Below, one piece after another: positions 13,067-26,700 of a DNA stretch of 64,000 nt. The notes beneath the pieces are model-generated. The model was given only the letters and a program-made list of their open reading frames with translations. It ran no database searches and was not told the DNA's origin. The stretch is taken from assembly GCA_963693285.1 (NCBI GenBank), contig OY848917.1, positions 16,368,192 through 16,432,191 of the forward strand, read 5' to 3'. This DNA comes from Xestospongia muta. Lineage: Eukaryota > Porifera > Demospongiae > Haplosclerida > Petrosiidae. The first letter of the stretch is position 1. The number at the start of each line of letters is the position of its first letter. A program made the translations under genes and the position numbers.

Positions 13067-13165
13067 TTTGGATGGGTAACCTTTCATTATGCAAGTTTTG
13101 AAGGACATACAAACATTGTTGAAGTATTAGTCAACCATAATACTGACATAATTATTGTTACTAAG
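13067..13165 (+). pseudogene. Isolated ankyrin-repeat exon
   Basis: It is preceded by TACAATAG and followed by GTAATTC. The 33 codons include FHYASFEGHTNIVEVLV and align with the exon at 23722-23820. Conserved positions are altered (Asn for Gly in the loop, and TDIIIV for A.INVV). The 23722 exon is followed by a repeat array and so is this one. No partner exon was found upstream, so it is probably the relic of a duplicated gene block. Confidence 0.6.
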
Positions 13166-13499
13166 GTAATTCAGATGACAAGAATGATGTGTTTCACTGT
13201 AGTGTTTTAATCTGTGTCAATAAATAGATATTAACTATTAAAGAAATTATAGCTTAGACATTATGATATAACAAATTAAAAAAAAGCAGACAAGAGAAAA
13301 GCTCAAAGTAGTAATGACAGTATGAATATTTCTACATAGTTGACTAGCTTAAGAAAAAGTTCTGGCTATTGTAAATAAAGTCTCCCCTTAGTTGTTTAGT
13401 ATGTTTACAATGACTAAAATATTGCATCTTTATACACATTAACAGCAATTATATGTAACTTAACAAAGACAGGCATTGTAAATATTAAAGTAACAATAC

Positions 13500-14690
13500 T
13501 TGAAAACATGTTTTCTTCTTTTCATAATTATGATGCTGTTAATACTTGTGATCTGAATGTGTCCTTTACAATGTAATAGTCATTAAGTGTACTTTAATGT
13601 AGTATAAATTCTAAATCCATCCAATGCTTTCATTTTATTTACTCTATTCCTTTTTGTTCATATTTATAATGCTGTGATATCTTGTGATTTGAATGCGTCA
13701 TTTACAATATAATAAAAGGTAAGTGTAATTTAATATAGTATAAATTCTAAGTGTATTTCAATCCAATGTTTTTTATTTACTTTATTGCTTTTCTTTTCAT
13801 ATTTATGATGCTGTGATTTCTTGTGAGTTGAATGTGTCCTTTACAATATAATAGGTGGTAGGTGTGATGAACTAGAAAAAAAATCAAAGTGTACACATGA
13901 ACAACAACTATATGTAACTTAAGAAAGACAAGTACTATATATAAATATTAAAGTAACAATACTTGAAAACATTTTTTCTTCTTTCCATAATTATGATTCT
14001 GTTAATACTTCTGATCTGAATGTGTCCTTTACAATGTAATAGGTGGTAAGTGTATTTTAATGTAGTATAAATTCTAAGTGTATTTCAATCCAATGCTTTC
14101 AATTTATTTACTCTATTGCTTTCTTTATATATTTATGATGCTGTGATTACTTGTGATCTGAATGTGTTTTTTACAATATAATAGGTGGTGAGTGTGATGA
14201 ACTAGAATAAAAATTCTATATGTATTTCAATCCAATGTTTTTCTTTTTATTTACTTTATTGCTTTTCTTTTCATATTTATGATCATGTGATTTCTTGTGA
14301 TTTGAATGTGTCCTTTACAATATAATAGTTTGTAAGTGCAACTTAATATAGTATAAATTCCAAGTGTATTTCAATCCAATGTTTTTCTTTTTATTTACTC
14401 TATTGCTTTTCTTTCCTATTTTTGATGCTGTGATTTTACTTCAATTTGAATGTGTCCTTTACAGTATAATAGTTTGTAAATGCAATTTAATATAGTACAA
14501 AATCTAAGTGTATTTCAATCCATTGTTTTTCGTTTTATTTACTCTATTGCTTTTCTTTTTATATTTATGATGCTGTGATTTCCTGTGACTTGAATTCGTC
14601 CTTTACAATATAATAGTTGTGCAATTTAATATAGTATAAATTCTAAGTGTATTTCAATCGAATGTTTTTCTTTTAATTCCATGTTCTTCA
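13500..14690 (+). repeat. Tandem array, ~140-bp units with splice-site-like core
   Basis: About eight units carry 'tttatgatgctgtgatt', 'gaatgtgtcctttacaa' and 'taatag' followed by a GTAAGT-like donor motif (13577, 13720, 14048, 14328 and 14473 are clear). The donor hexamer is eroded in several units (GTAGGT, GTGAGT, GTAAAT). Same family as the other arrays. Confidence 0.8.
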
Positions 14691-15143
14691 ACAACAGATG
14701 TCTTGGTTAGTGCAATCAATTGAATAGAACTCAATCTTGACCAAAACTTTGCACTCAAATTTCCAAGCATAAAAAATGCACTTGGGATACATTATTCTAG
14801 TTGTGTTAAAGACCACAAAGAAGTCTTTACAACTTACAAAATTTATGAATTTTTTGTCTAGACCCAAGTAGATCAAGTGGATTGTTCTAAGCAGACAGAT
14901 TGACTCTCTCGTAGACATTTGATTGGCTGTCTTCTTTGTTTGTTATTCTCTATTATAGAGTCAGACTCTCTATCATATCATGTCATATTATGTGCACACG
15001 TTTCAGGGCTGCTCTGTGAGTATATAAGCAATGTCCAGAAATTCCACCCCTAACCAAAGACTACATGGGCATATTTGGAAGTGAGTTTGTGGTTTAGCTT
15101 TAACGTAAAATATAATCTCTTGTTTCAATTAACTAGGTATAGA

Positions 15144-15990
15144 ATGTCAGATGAGCCGTTGTCAAAACTTCATCGAGCTTGTGCTGATGGTGATATCCAT
15201 CAAGTTAAAGATAGTGACATCTGAGATGCTAGAAATAAAAGTGTTTATACTGATGATTTTGCAGGTAGCTGCTATTCATCTAGTTGTTGAACACATGCAT
15301 AAGGAGGTGTGTTAGTTTTTATTTAGCAATGGAGCTAGTACAAGTGTTACCGATAGCAGAGGGTACTCACCCATTCATATTGCCTGTTTTGTTCATAATG
15401 TCGATGTTTTCAATTTCCTTCTTAATAATGGTGCTGATCCAGAATCAAAAAGTGTTTATAATGATGATTTTGCGGGTAGCTGCTATTCATCTAGCTGTTG
15501 AACACATGGATAAGGAGGTGTGTTAGTTTTTATAAAGCAATGGAGCTAGTACAAGTGTTACCGATAGCAGAGGGTACTCACCCATTCATATTGAATGTTT
15601 CATTTGTAATGCCACATGCACCTTTCTTGGCCTTCTTCAATATTAATAGAATATATTGTTATAGGTGAGTCTTTGTGAACAGTACAATTATGTAGAGACA
15701 CACTACAAGAGAGAAGAGGTGTAAAATCATCACTTAGTCTATTCCTCAAGGTGTTTTAGATTTTATTAAGCAATGGAGCTAGTACAAGTGTTACTGATAG
15801 CAGAGGGTACTCAACCATTCATATTGCCTGTTTTGTTCGTAATGTCGATGTACTTCCTTCTTGATAATGGTACTGATCCAGAATCAAAAAGTGTTTATAC
15901 CGATGATTTTGCAGGTAGCTGCTTGCTGCTATTCATCTAGCTGTTGAACACATGCACCTTTCTTGGCTTTCTTCAATTTTAAAAAAATAT
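15144..15990 (+). pseudogene. Frameshifted ankyrin-repeat gene with repeated modules
   Basis: ATG at 15144 opens a typical ankyrin start (KLHRACADGDIHQVK), which soon reaches TGA. A module follows with VAAIHLVVEHMHKEV, then SNGASTSVTDSRGY, IHIACFVHNVDV and LLNNGADPESKSVY. These are ankyrin signatures split among frames. The module, or parts of it, occurs three times (about 15240-15330, 15457-15600 and 15765-15960), each copy with stops or shifts at the same junctions. The 'AG|GTAGCTGCTATTCATCTA' junction could be a real acceptor, but no frame-keeping model was found. Confidence 0.7.
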
Positions 15991-16090
15991 ATATTGTTAT
16001 AGGTGAATCTTTGTGAAAAGGATAATTATGTAGAGACACACCACAAGAGAGAAGAGGTGTAAAATATCACTTAGTCTCTTCCTTGTGGCT
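15630..16090 (+). repeat. Local direct repeat next to ankyrin pseudogene
   Basis: The stretch at about 15640-15750 (poly-A run, ATATTGTTATAGGTGA, 'tagagacaca', 'gagagaagaggtgtaaaat') recurs at about 15980-16075. It was duplicated together with the ankyrin module next to it. Confidence 0.7.
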
Positions 16091-18440
16091 AACACTGTTT
16101 TGCGTTTCTTTCTCACTAACATCACCCCCTTCCATCTTCCTCGTTACTGATATCACCTCCTCTTTTCACCTAACTACTGACATTCCCTCTTCTGTCTAAC
16201 TCAACACTAACATCATCTTTTTCTTCTACATTATTTTCTACAGAAATCTTGCAAACAAGCAACTCATTTGTCAGACGCTTGTTACAATGCTCATTACATA
16301 TGTCCAGCAACCATCTCTTAACACCTGTCTAATCGTGGCCAGGTCATTGTAGATAAGTATGAATACAAGACAACAATAGAACTGCTGAAGTAATATTTTA
16401 TTTATTGCTATTTGTAGTAAATTTTTAATATAATTCTAATTGTACATGTATTCACAACAAAAAAATTGTTTTATATATTGACACATGCAGAGCTCATGGA
16501 AATATTTCATTTATAATTGAACTCAAAATCAGACCTGGGGCCAGTCAGTTCTATGAATGAGGACCAGCCTACCCCTTCAAAAGGTGAAACGTTATTAGTC
16601 AAGAGAAGCATGCATATCCTTCAATTTCACCTTTATCTTAAGATCAAGAATCTTTTACTCGGAAGCAGAAGCTTCTGATGGATGAAATTGCAAAGCCAAA
16701 GCAAATTTGCAAATATTGAAAATACTACTGACACAGACATTTGGCTGACCAACTTTACAAACTCAGTACAAATCTGATACACAGTGAGAGAATACAAGAT
16801 CAAATATACAACAGTCTTACATATTCTCCATTATCCAGGAGTTAGGATATAAACCTGACTATTTGTTCTACTCCATTAATACCTGTGAACTAAAAATATA
16901 TCAATCTTGTAAGGTAGAATGAGAGACCTTCAATCCTTCTTTGATTCTTGCAGCAGCGATGTCAGTAGTTTAACATTATGGCGGCAATATATTATATATG
17001 TACATTAGCTTCATTGTAATATACTTCTTGATATATTAATGTAAAGTTGACATTACATTTCTTAGATTTCTACTGCTAGCATATTTTTGGTGTTTGCTAT
17101 AACACTATCTATATTTCCTGACGTTATATAAGTAATATTAAATGATTGCTGAAGATCTATCAAAATCAATATGGACAGGTAACTCCTTAATAATATATTA
17201 TATTATTTTATTATTAATTAGAAATGCTACTTGATGATCTTATTTGTTTCTAATGTTTAATGTCACTGATTTTGTTGGACTTTATTTATCTGCTTGGTTT
17301 AAAATGAACCTGCTATAAATACACATGTACTATTAATATTATAGTTTGGCAGATTGAAATATTTGCTGTGAAATCTAGATACATCTTGTCTCTTGTTTAT
17401 TTTATTATTTCTGATGTGTAATATTGAATCAAATAGTCATCAATTGTTCTGGGTGATCACCATGTTCTATTAATACCTATTTTCACTAAATATAGTGAGC
17501 AACTGTTATGTTTTATTAATAGACGTTCTTAATATATGGAGTGAGAAACTACTGTGACTATATATAGTGGGCAACTGTTATGTTTTATTAATATCTGTTG
17601 TGACTATATGTATTGGGAAACCGTCATATTCTACGACTATATATATTAATTGTAGTGTTCGTACCGACTATTGTTTAAATAGGTTTTGTTTATATACGGT
17701 ATATAGAAAATTTCAACAGTCTCTATTGATGCTCCATCACTGAGTGCACATTTCAAAAATCCAACTGTAAGATGGAATAACATGGACATCATGTTGACAT
17801 TGAGCTGGACAATGTTTTAAGGACTTCTAGAAGGACTATAATATGACATGTAATTATACAGCATACATGTACATGTTATTGTCAACTGACCTCAAATAAA
17901 AGAACTTCATAACTGGTCCAGTTTTTGATCAGGCTCAGGAACATTGGTCAAATACAGAGTGAAAACCACACCATTTATCATGAAATAAACATTATTAATA
18001 AGAGTAACATCTTTTCATGACATTTCCAAGTCTCTTACATTCAATGGGGTGATTTCTTCTGACATGTTGCCACAGGTTGCTACTTTTAATGCAAGACTAT
18101 AATAGAAAATGTCGGACCAGTTCCATTGGACAATTTGTAACCATTAACCATTTGACCACGCGTTTCTGTGGCTGTATGTATTTATTGCATTATTAAGGTC
18201 TGTATTCAAGAAGTATGCTTTCAATAGACAGCAGTTTACACCTTCTATCTAGTGAAATGAGGGAGAGGGTAAGTTGCATCATAATTATGAGTAGACTATA
18301 GTTGTTTTATAAATGGTTGTCCAAGCTTAGCTTTATAAAATATATGACATTACAATATGTTTGCATACTTTTAGAAATATCACAAGTATCTTGTTGGATC
18401 TACATAAGTATGATATAATTTAAAGCATGGCATGACACAT
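16091..18440. other. Non-coding; no gene seen
   Basis: Around 17480-17640 there are short internal repeats of the type 'gcaactgttatgttttatta'. No coding features were recognised. Confidence 0.5.
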
Positions 18441-18444
18441 AACG

Positions 18445-20281
18445 CTACTTTTCTTTGTTTATAATGGTATGTTGTGGTCTTTCTACCATTTTGTTTCTTA
18501 TGACTACAGACATTACATTCATGCTGTGATGGCTTTCCACTTGAACGAGGTGGTATTTGCCAAGGAAACGATGCTCATGGAGGAATGCATCTGGAGGGAG
18601 TCGTGGAGAAGATGCAGATGAAGCAAGATCAATACTGGCTCTGGTGACCATTTGTGTTGCTAGCTTTATTTGAAAGTGGATATGGCTCATATCCTTTTCT
18701 GTTTGAGTAGACATTTGATACAGGATGTTGGCATTCACAATAGTTAAGCCTATCAGGAGGAAGGTTGCTCGTTTATACCATTTCACTGTCCTGTGGTTGA
18801 AGCTGTAGTATGAAAGTAGATCACGTTTATCTACTCCACCCATAAAGGTGTTGTACCTATCAACCATTAGTGGCTTCTCTACATTTTCTCTTCCTGTAGA
18901 TGATAATCATGTTCTGCGAGTTTTCTTTACCATACTGCTATCATGGACTCTGCTAAGAATGGTTATGAGCCATTTATCTTTCCATTGCAAGCCAAGTACG
19001 CCATTCTCTAGGTTCTTTGTTCTTACTTCTCCTTTCTTCAATCCCTTTCTTTTCTCTCCAGTTTGTCCTTTACCTTTTGCTTTTGATTTCCATTCTAGAG
19101 GTATACGTTTTCTATCTACATGGGTTGTACCACATGCTCCCAAACCTTTCAGCTTCATATCTACAAACAGCAACAGGCTGATATAATAATTGTCCATGTA
19201 TATATGGTGTCCTGCTTTCTTTAGTGACTCAAGTAGTGTCATTACAATACCATGTGTACAGTTTTGTTCTCTCCAACATCTAACATATCATCCTTTCCTA
19301 CAAAGTAAGTAAACATTATACATGTACAATAGTCAACCCAATATTACTTGATATGTACCTACCTGCATACAGAGTCCAATTGTAAGTATAACCTTTTTTG
19401 AGTCAGCTAAAGAAAATGCTTTTAGTCCTTGTTTGTTTGATCTTTTAGGCATGTATTGAAGAAACCAAATTCTGCCCTTGAAGCTAACAATGGTCTTATC
19501 AATGTAGAGATCATGTCCAGAATTATAACTAGTTTGAAAGTTACTAATCAGTGATGTAAGAAGGGGACGTATATTATATAATGGATCATATCCTTGTTCA
19601 CCTTTTTGTTTTTGGCCTTTCTTGTCATTTATGTGTAGAAACTTCAAAATTAGGCTGAAACGATCCCTTGACATTACACAAGAGAAGGTGACTGTACTAA
19701 AAGGCCAGTACTGTGCCCAGTAATCTTCTAATTTGAGGTAGTGGATTATTCCTATTATTATTACCAGTCAGAGCAAAAATTGTAGCATTTCTGTTGCTGT
19801 ATGCATCTTCTATTTCCAATAGTTTAAGTGAGATCTGTGTGAAACCTCTGTGTGCTCTTCAAAGTTTTGCTGGGCATACAAATTTGTTTGGTCAACCATT
19901 TCTTCTATTATCTCTGCTGTAACAAGAGTTTGTCAAAAAATCAATTGGTGTTTTATCTGTGATATCTTCTGTTCCTTCACATTCAACAACAAAGTCTGGG
20001 ATATCATCTGCTGCTGATGCACTACTCAGAGAGATGTGTTTTGTTGCACTGATTTTAATTTCATCACCATACACTATTTCCATTTATTATTTCAGTTTCT
20101 ACATCAAAATCATTGCTATCATAATATTCATCATCAATTTCAGTCACTTCCATTACATCAATCATTACCCACTTCATCACCATCACTATTGTATAAATCA
20201 TCATCAGCTCTGTTGTGCAATCCCATTACTTGCATGACTTCATCATCACTGATATAGCCATCAAACATGTAGTAACTGTTT
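18445..20281 (-). pseudogene. piggyBac-type transposase, degenerate
   Basis: Reading right to left, an acidic N-terminal region with ISDDEVMQVMG lies at about 20270-19900. A segment MSRDRFSLILKFLHINDKK...LYIDKTIVSFKGR...YMPKRSNKQG follows (19674-19333), then GHHIYMDNYYIS...GACGTTHVDRKRIP (19242-18907) and DRYNTFMGGVDKRD...KWYKRATF (18867-18445). These are the ordered landmarks of the piggyBac DDD core, and the aspartates of YIDK and YMDN are kept. The three parts lie in different frames with stops between them, so the gene is inactive as it stands. Terminal repeats and TTAA target sites were not resolved. Confidence 0.9.
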
Positions 20282-20736
20282 TCCTATAAGTTTGCTTCCA
20301 TATAATAATTGTCAAAGTTAGAATAAATTCGTTAGCCTTATCACTTGCATTATCATGAATAGTGTATATACTTATGTTCTCAAGTTGGCTGAACAGAGAT
20401 AGATAAATTCAGGAATATTGTACATGTGTTTTAGTTATTAGCAATTTGTTCATTTTAAGTACAGTCCTTCCTGTTCATTTTAATATGTCAACTAAACCAA
20501 TGAAATGTTCTATCTTACACACAATGATATTATAAGTATATTGCAACATTGCAAAGATGTAAATCTACTAAAAAGTCAACTCCAGCTCCACCTTATCAAA
20601 GTAGTTGAAACCACAAATATTTAACAAGGCGCGTTCATGGTGTATTTGCTGTCAACAAAGCAGAGTTTTCCTTTTCGTAGTCGGGCGACTCTGAACGTTT
20701 ACTTTCCTTGTTAGATTACGCTTGTGATCTGTTATC
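20282..20736 (+). other. 5' flank of the ankyrin/vinculin-tail gene
   Basis: No coding sequence. It includes a locally G+C-richer patch (20630-20730) just before the proposed start codon, in keeping with a promoter or 5' UTR. No specific element can be named. Confidence 0.35.
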
Positions 20737-20754
20737 ATGAACCAGCAGGAAATG
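20737..20754 (+). other. Proposed first coding exon (MNQQEM)
   Basis: ATG at 20737 opens six codons that end at a perfect donor GTAAGT. Phase 0 matches the acceptor at 23360, giving MNQQEM followed by NDILIKCVEKGD, a normal ankyrin N-cap. It was chosen because no in-frame ATG precedes the motif in exon 2 and the donor is ideal. A different upstream exon cannot be excluded. Confidence 0.5.
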
Positions 20755-23700
20755 GTAAGTAAATTATAGTCCTATTGTTTTATATTATCCTGTCAAAAAT
20801 AAAAGTATCAAATCCACCATGGATGGTTAGAAATCACTATCTTAGATAGTGGGTAGATCGCCCTATGGACATCAGAGTAGTCCCCAATATATAACCAATC
20901 ATGTTATAGCTGTTGTTGTTTTACTATTTGTATTAGTAGTTGTGTCTAACTGTGTAATTCATTACATCCTAAGTAATGTTCAACCTAACTATTCCCGTAA
21001 GAGCCTTTGTTATGTATATGTAACATTGCTAAAGTTTGACGTGATAAAACAGGTTTACTGCAAGTGCTACTTTTCTTCAGAACTTTATTTATAGCTTCAG
21101 CTATTGTACTAGTTTAAGTAGACTACCTTGCCATATCAGAGTTCATACATTATATTTGTCCAGATGTATGTGGTATAGATTAGATCTAAGACCAGCCTAG
21201 TTTACATAGCATTAACCTTTCCACCAACTATCAATGCCCTGTCAGGCTAGTTATGCTTATACCTAGATAAACTTATTAGAAGATGGTCAAAATAGTAATA
21301 TAATATTATGCTAAAGTCCAGCAAAATGTAACAATTAAGTTATAAGTGGATGTTGTCAACTAAATAATCAAAGACGAAATGTACAATTTGAGGCCTATCA
21401 ATATGTTGTTCACGAAATGTTTGTGATTGCCAGACATATGTAATATCTCAAGCAGTTTTGGATGGATTTTATGTACAAGTTGTTGTGTGTCTACTTGCCT
21501 TGTTTTATTATATTGTTGTATGGGACTTTTAAAGTCAATGAATAAATTTAGTCTTCATAGAGTAACCACTGATATACAGGTTCTGCTTCTACAAATCTCT
21601 TCAAATTAGGTGCGAGTGGTCAATGCTTGGAGCTTTTGTAAAACATCTTTGAGCAATATCATAGCTTTTCTAATTCTATAGTATTCATACTTGCCAAAAT
21701 ACAGTCCCTTACAACAACAACAGTACCATCAAAATAACCTTAAGGTTTTTTGCAATTGTTATCTGTTTCTACCATCACTGCAGTTAAAATAAAAGTTAAA
21801 AATAGTGAGAAGATGTGGGTATGCCTCCACTGCATGGTCAGCCTTAAAAAGTATCTACTGGTGTAATTTCTTGCTTTCATAAAACATGACAATAGCACTA
21901 AATAGCCAAACTGCTTCTGCTCTGTTATACATTTTGAGTAATAGCCTGAAGTATCTAATTACTTTAAGTAATTGTAGTAGATATTATCAGGCATTAATGT
22001 AAACAGTGATATCATATAAAGTAGGAACTACTCATGCATATGTGATATGAGTAGGTACTACTATACAGATAGTCATGTACAATATAGTTATAAATTAATA
22101 GATATCATTAAGTGGCAAATGTATAATACAGTACAAGATGGAGAGTAGGAACTAATATAAATGTACAAGGCTCTATAGGATACTATGAGTATAAATGTTA
22201 TCATAATATAAGCAAAATAGTTGTCTTAAATCTACAAACACTAATTACCAGTATATACCAGACATGAATTCACATTATAGTTGTAGTTTATGAAAATTCA
22301 TATAAAAAAGGTGTGGTATTAATGTTAGCATGATCCCATAATAAAGACCTGTCTATACAATCTAATTGATGTAATAAATATGGCTACTTAATATGTTGTT
22401 TTACCATAAGTTTTGGAATTTTTTGGAGCACAAATTTATATAAATAAATGTTCATTTATTTCGTTTTGAGGAATATGAGTATGATAAACACAAAGAAATT
22501 ATGATTCTTTGGTTACAAGCTTTTTTGTCATCTCTAACAAACCTATTGGCAATGGAAGTTCCCAGGGAAATCAATTATACAAAATGGAAGTTCTAGTCTA
22601 ATTAGTATAATTAACTTTCCACACTTATAGCATAAAGGAAGACATCTTTTGTGAATGACCATATAAGAGAATATATAATTATATTCATAACAAGTTAACT
22701 ATATTCATAATTAATCTTTGTCTTTGAAGTTTTTCTTTAAAAATGTATCTTTGCATTGTGAGTAGTCACTTCAATAACTCAGTATTGCTATGTGGAATTA
22801 CCTTGAAAGTTGAAACATAGAATGAAGTCAAATACCATTGATATAAAGTTGTACAAAAGATATAGAGTTAAATATTAGACAAGTTATGCTATGAGTATCA
22901 TTAACAACATGGTACCTCCATCTAAAATAATAAATTATGTATGACAGTTCTTAAAACATGGATTTATGGGATTTTTGAATTAATGACTCGAAAATTTAAA
23001 ATACATACATGATAATCATGTCCATACTGTTTTTAGACATCAAGTAATTATAGAACATCATATAGAATACCAGTAAAGTTTTTGCAAGAATTTATTGATG
23101 ATGTAATGATGTAAACCTGTTTGTTTTTAGTCTAAAATATAACACTAAGTCAGAGAATGGCACAGTATCAAACATGTTCTCTTAAGACTGTATACACTAA
23201 CTTTTATCACCAAGTAATTAAGTAATTTTTATACTTTAAATATCACTGAAGTAAAGTGACTAACAAGTTGTTGGTAATAGTTTTAATGTTATTTAAGTTT
23301 GTAAAGTCAGATCATTCATTATTTACTTGTTACATTTAAAGTTTTTGTTATTATTATAGAATGACATTCTAATTAAATGTGTTGAGAAAGGAGATTTATC
23401 AGGAGTAAAAAATGCTCTGTCAAGAGGAGCCGACATAAATGCTACAAATCAAGTAAGTCTATTTCATTTATTATACAAGGGAATATATATATAATATTTT
23501 TATAAATGAAGCAACCTGTCTGATTTAGTTTGTTTGAATATAAAAAATATCATCAAATCCTTGTTTCCATATTAATATTAACTTTGGGTCCACCTCCAAT
23601 ATTGCCTAAGCAATGAGTACTTACTGGCCTCATTTATTACCAGATACTATAATATATATGTTTTTGTAATAGAATATATTAGTACATTAATTTTACAGTT

Positions 23701-26700
23701 GATACTTTGTTTTTATAATAGGGTATATGGGCAGCTCTTCATTATGCAAGTTATGAAGGACATACAGACATTGTTGAAGTATTAGTCAACTATGGTGCTA
23801 ATATCAATGTTGTTACTGAGGTAATTCAAATCATGAGAATAAGTATGTTTTACTCTTTTTTCTTATATTTTGCTCCCACATTTATGGTGATGTGAATACT
23901 TGTCATTTCTATGTGTCATTCACATTTTTGTAGCGAGTAAGTGTGATATACTGCAATACAACTTCAAGTTTAGTATATAAAATGGTTTTATTTTGTTTTT
24001 TTTCTTATATTTTGCTTTCATATTTATGATGATGTGATTACTTGTTGTCTTTTTGTGTCATTACCAATATCATAGAGAGTAAGTGTTTTATAATGTAATA
24101 TAACTTTTACGTTTAGTGTATACAATGGTGTTATTTTGTTTTCTTTCTTATATTTTGCTCCCATATTTATGATGATGTGATTACATGTTGTCTTTATGTG
24201 TCATTACTAATACCATAGCCAGTAAGTGTTATATAATGTAATATAACATCTAAGTATAGTGTGGACAATGGTGTTATTTGTTGTTTTCTTACATTTTTCC
24301 CATGTTTATGGTGATGTGATTACTTGTTGTCTTTTTATGTGTCATTACCAATATCATAGCTGGTAAGTATTATATAATGTAATACAACTTGTAAGTTTAG
24401 TCTATATAATGGTGTTATTTTGTTTTCTTTTTTATATTTTGTTCCCTTATTTATGGTGATGTGATAACATGTTATCTTTATGTGTCATTTACAATATTAT
24501 AGCTGGTAAGTCTTACATAATGTAATATAACTTCTAAGTTTAGTATATACAATGGTGTTATTTTGTATTCTTTCTTATATTATCTCCCATATTTATGGTG
24601 ATGTGATTACTTGTTGTCTTTATGTGTCATTACCAATATCATAGTCGGTAAGTGTTATATGTAATATAACTTCTAAGTTTAGTGTATACAATGGTGTTAT
24701 TTTGTATTCTTTCTTATTTTTTGCTTCCATATTTATGATGATGTGATTACATGTTGTCTTTATGTGTCATTACCAATATCATAGTCTGTAAGTGTTATAT
24801 AATGTAATATAACTTCTAAGTTTAGTGTATACAATGGTGTTATTTTGTTTTCTTTCTTATATTTTGCTTCCATATTTATGGTGATGTAATTACATGTTGT
24901 CTTTATGTGTCTTGCTGATATTATAGTCAGTAAGTGATATATAATGTAATATAACTTCTAAATTTAGTATGCACTATGATGTTATTATGTTTTCTTTGTT
25001 ATATTTTCCTCTTATATTTATGGTGATATGATTACTTGTTGTCTTTATGTGTCATTTATAATGTTATAGCAAGTAATTGCGACATAATTAAATACAATAT
25101 CTAAGTTTACTATATACAATGGTGTTATTTTTTTATATTTTCCTCTCATATTTGTGGTGATGTGATTACTTTTTGTCTCTGTGTCATTACCAATATCGAA
25201 GGCGGTAAGTGTTATATAATGTAATATAACTTCTACGTTTAGTGTATACAATGGTGTTATTTTGTTTTCTTTTTTATATTATGCTCTCATATTTATGGTG
25301 ATGTGATTACTTGTTGACTTTATGTGTCATTACCAATAACATAGCTGGTAAATGTTATATAATGTAATATAACTTCTATGTTTAGTGAATACAATGGTGT
25401 TATTTTGTTTTCTTTCTTATATTTTGCTTCCATATTTATGGTGATGTAATTACATGTTGTCTTTATGTGTCTTGCTGATATTATAGTCAGTAAGTGATAT
25501 ATAATGTAATATAACTTCTAAATTTAGTATGCACTATGATGTTATTATGTTTTCTTTGTTATATTTTCCTCTTATATTTATGGTGATATGATTACTTGTT
25601 GTCTTTATGTGTCATTTATAATGTTATAGCAAGAAATTGTGACATAATGAAATACAACTTCTAAGTTTACTATATACAATGGTGTTATTTTTTTATATTT
25701 TCCTCTCATATTTATGGTTTGTGATTACTTGTTGTCTTTATGTGTCTATACCAATATCACAGCTGGTAAGTGTTATATAATGTAATATAACTTCTATGTT
25801 TAGTGTATACAATGGTGTTATTTTGCTTTCTTTCTTATATTATGCTCTCATATTTATGGTGATGTAATTACTTGTTGTCTTTATGTGTCATTACCAATAA
25901 CATAGCTTGTAAGTGTTATATAATGTAATATAACTTCTAAGTTTAGTGAATACAATGGTGTTATTTTGTTTTCTTTCTTATATTTTGTTTCCATATTTAT
26001 GGTTATGTGATTACTTGTTGTCTTTATGTGTCATTATCTATATCATAGTCGGTAAGTATTATATAATGGAATAGAACTTCTAAGTTTCATGTATACAATG
26101 GTGTTATTTTGTTTTCTTTCTTATATTTTGTTTCCATATTTATGGTGATGTGATTACTTGTTGTCTTTATGTGTCTATGCCAATATCACAGCTGGTAAGT
26201 GTTATATAATGTAATATAACTTCTATGTTTAGTGTATACAATGGTGTTATTTTGAATTCTTTCTTATTTTTTGCTCTCATATTTGTGGTGATGTAATTAC
26301 TTCTTGTCTCTATGTGGACGTCATTACCAATATCATAGGCGGTAAGTGTTATATAATGTAATATAACTTCTACATTTAGTGTATACAATGGTGTTATTTT
26401 GTTTTCTTTCTTATATTTTGTTCCCATATTTATGGTGATGTGATTACTTGTTGTCTCTGTCTGTCTTTTACAATATCATAGGAGGTAAGTGTTATATAAT
26501 GTTATATAACCTCTAAGTTTAGTAACCTCTAAGTTTGGTGAATACAATGGTGTTATTTTGTATTCTTTATTATATTTTGTTCCCATATTTATGGTGATGT
26601 GATTACTTGTTGTCTTTATGTGTCACTTACAATATTATAGCAATAAGTGTTATATAATGTAATATAACTTCTATGTTTAGTGTATACAATGGTGTTATTT

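Noticed and set aside
14688..14918. Minus-strand ORF of 76 codons
   Set aside because: No motif is recognisable and no neighbouring exon or splice site supports it.
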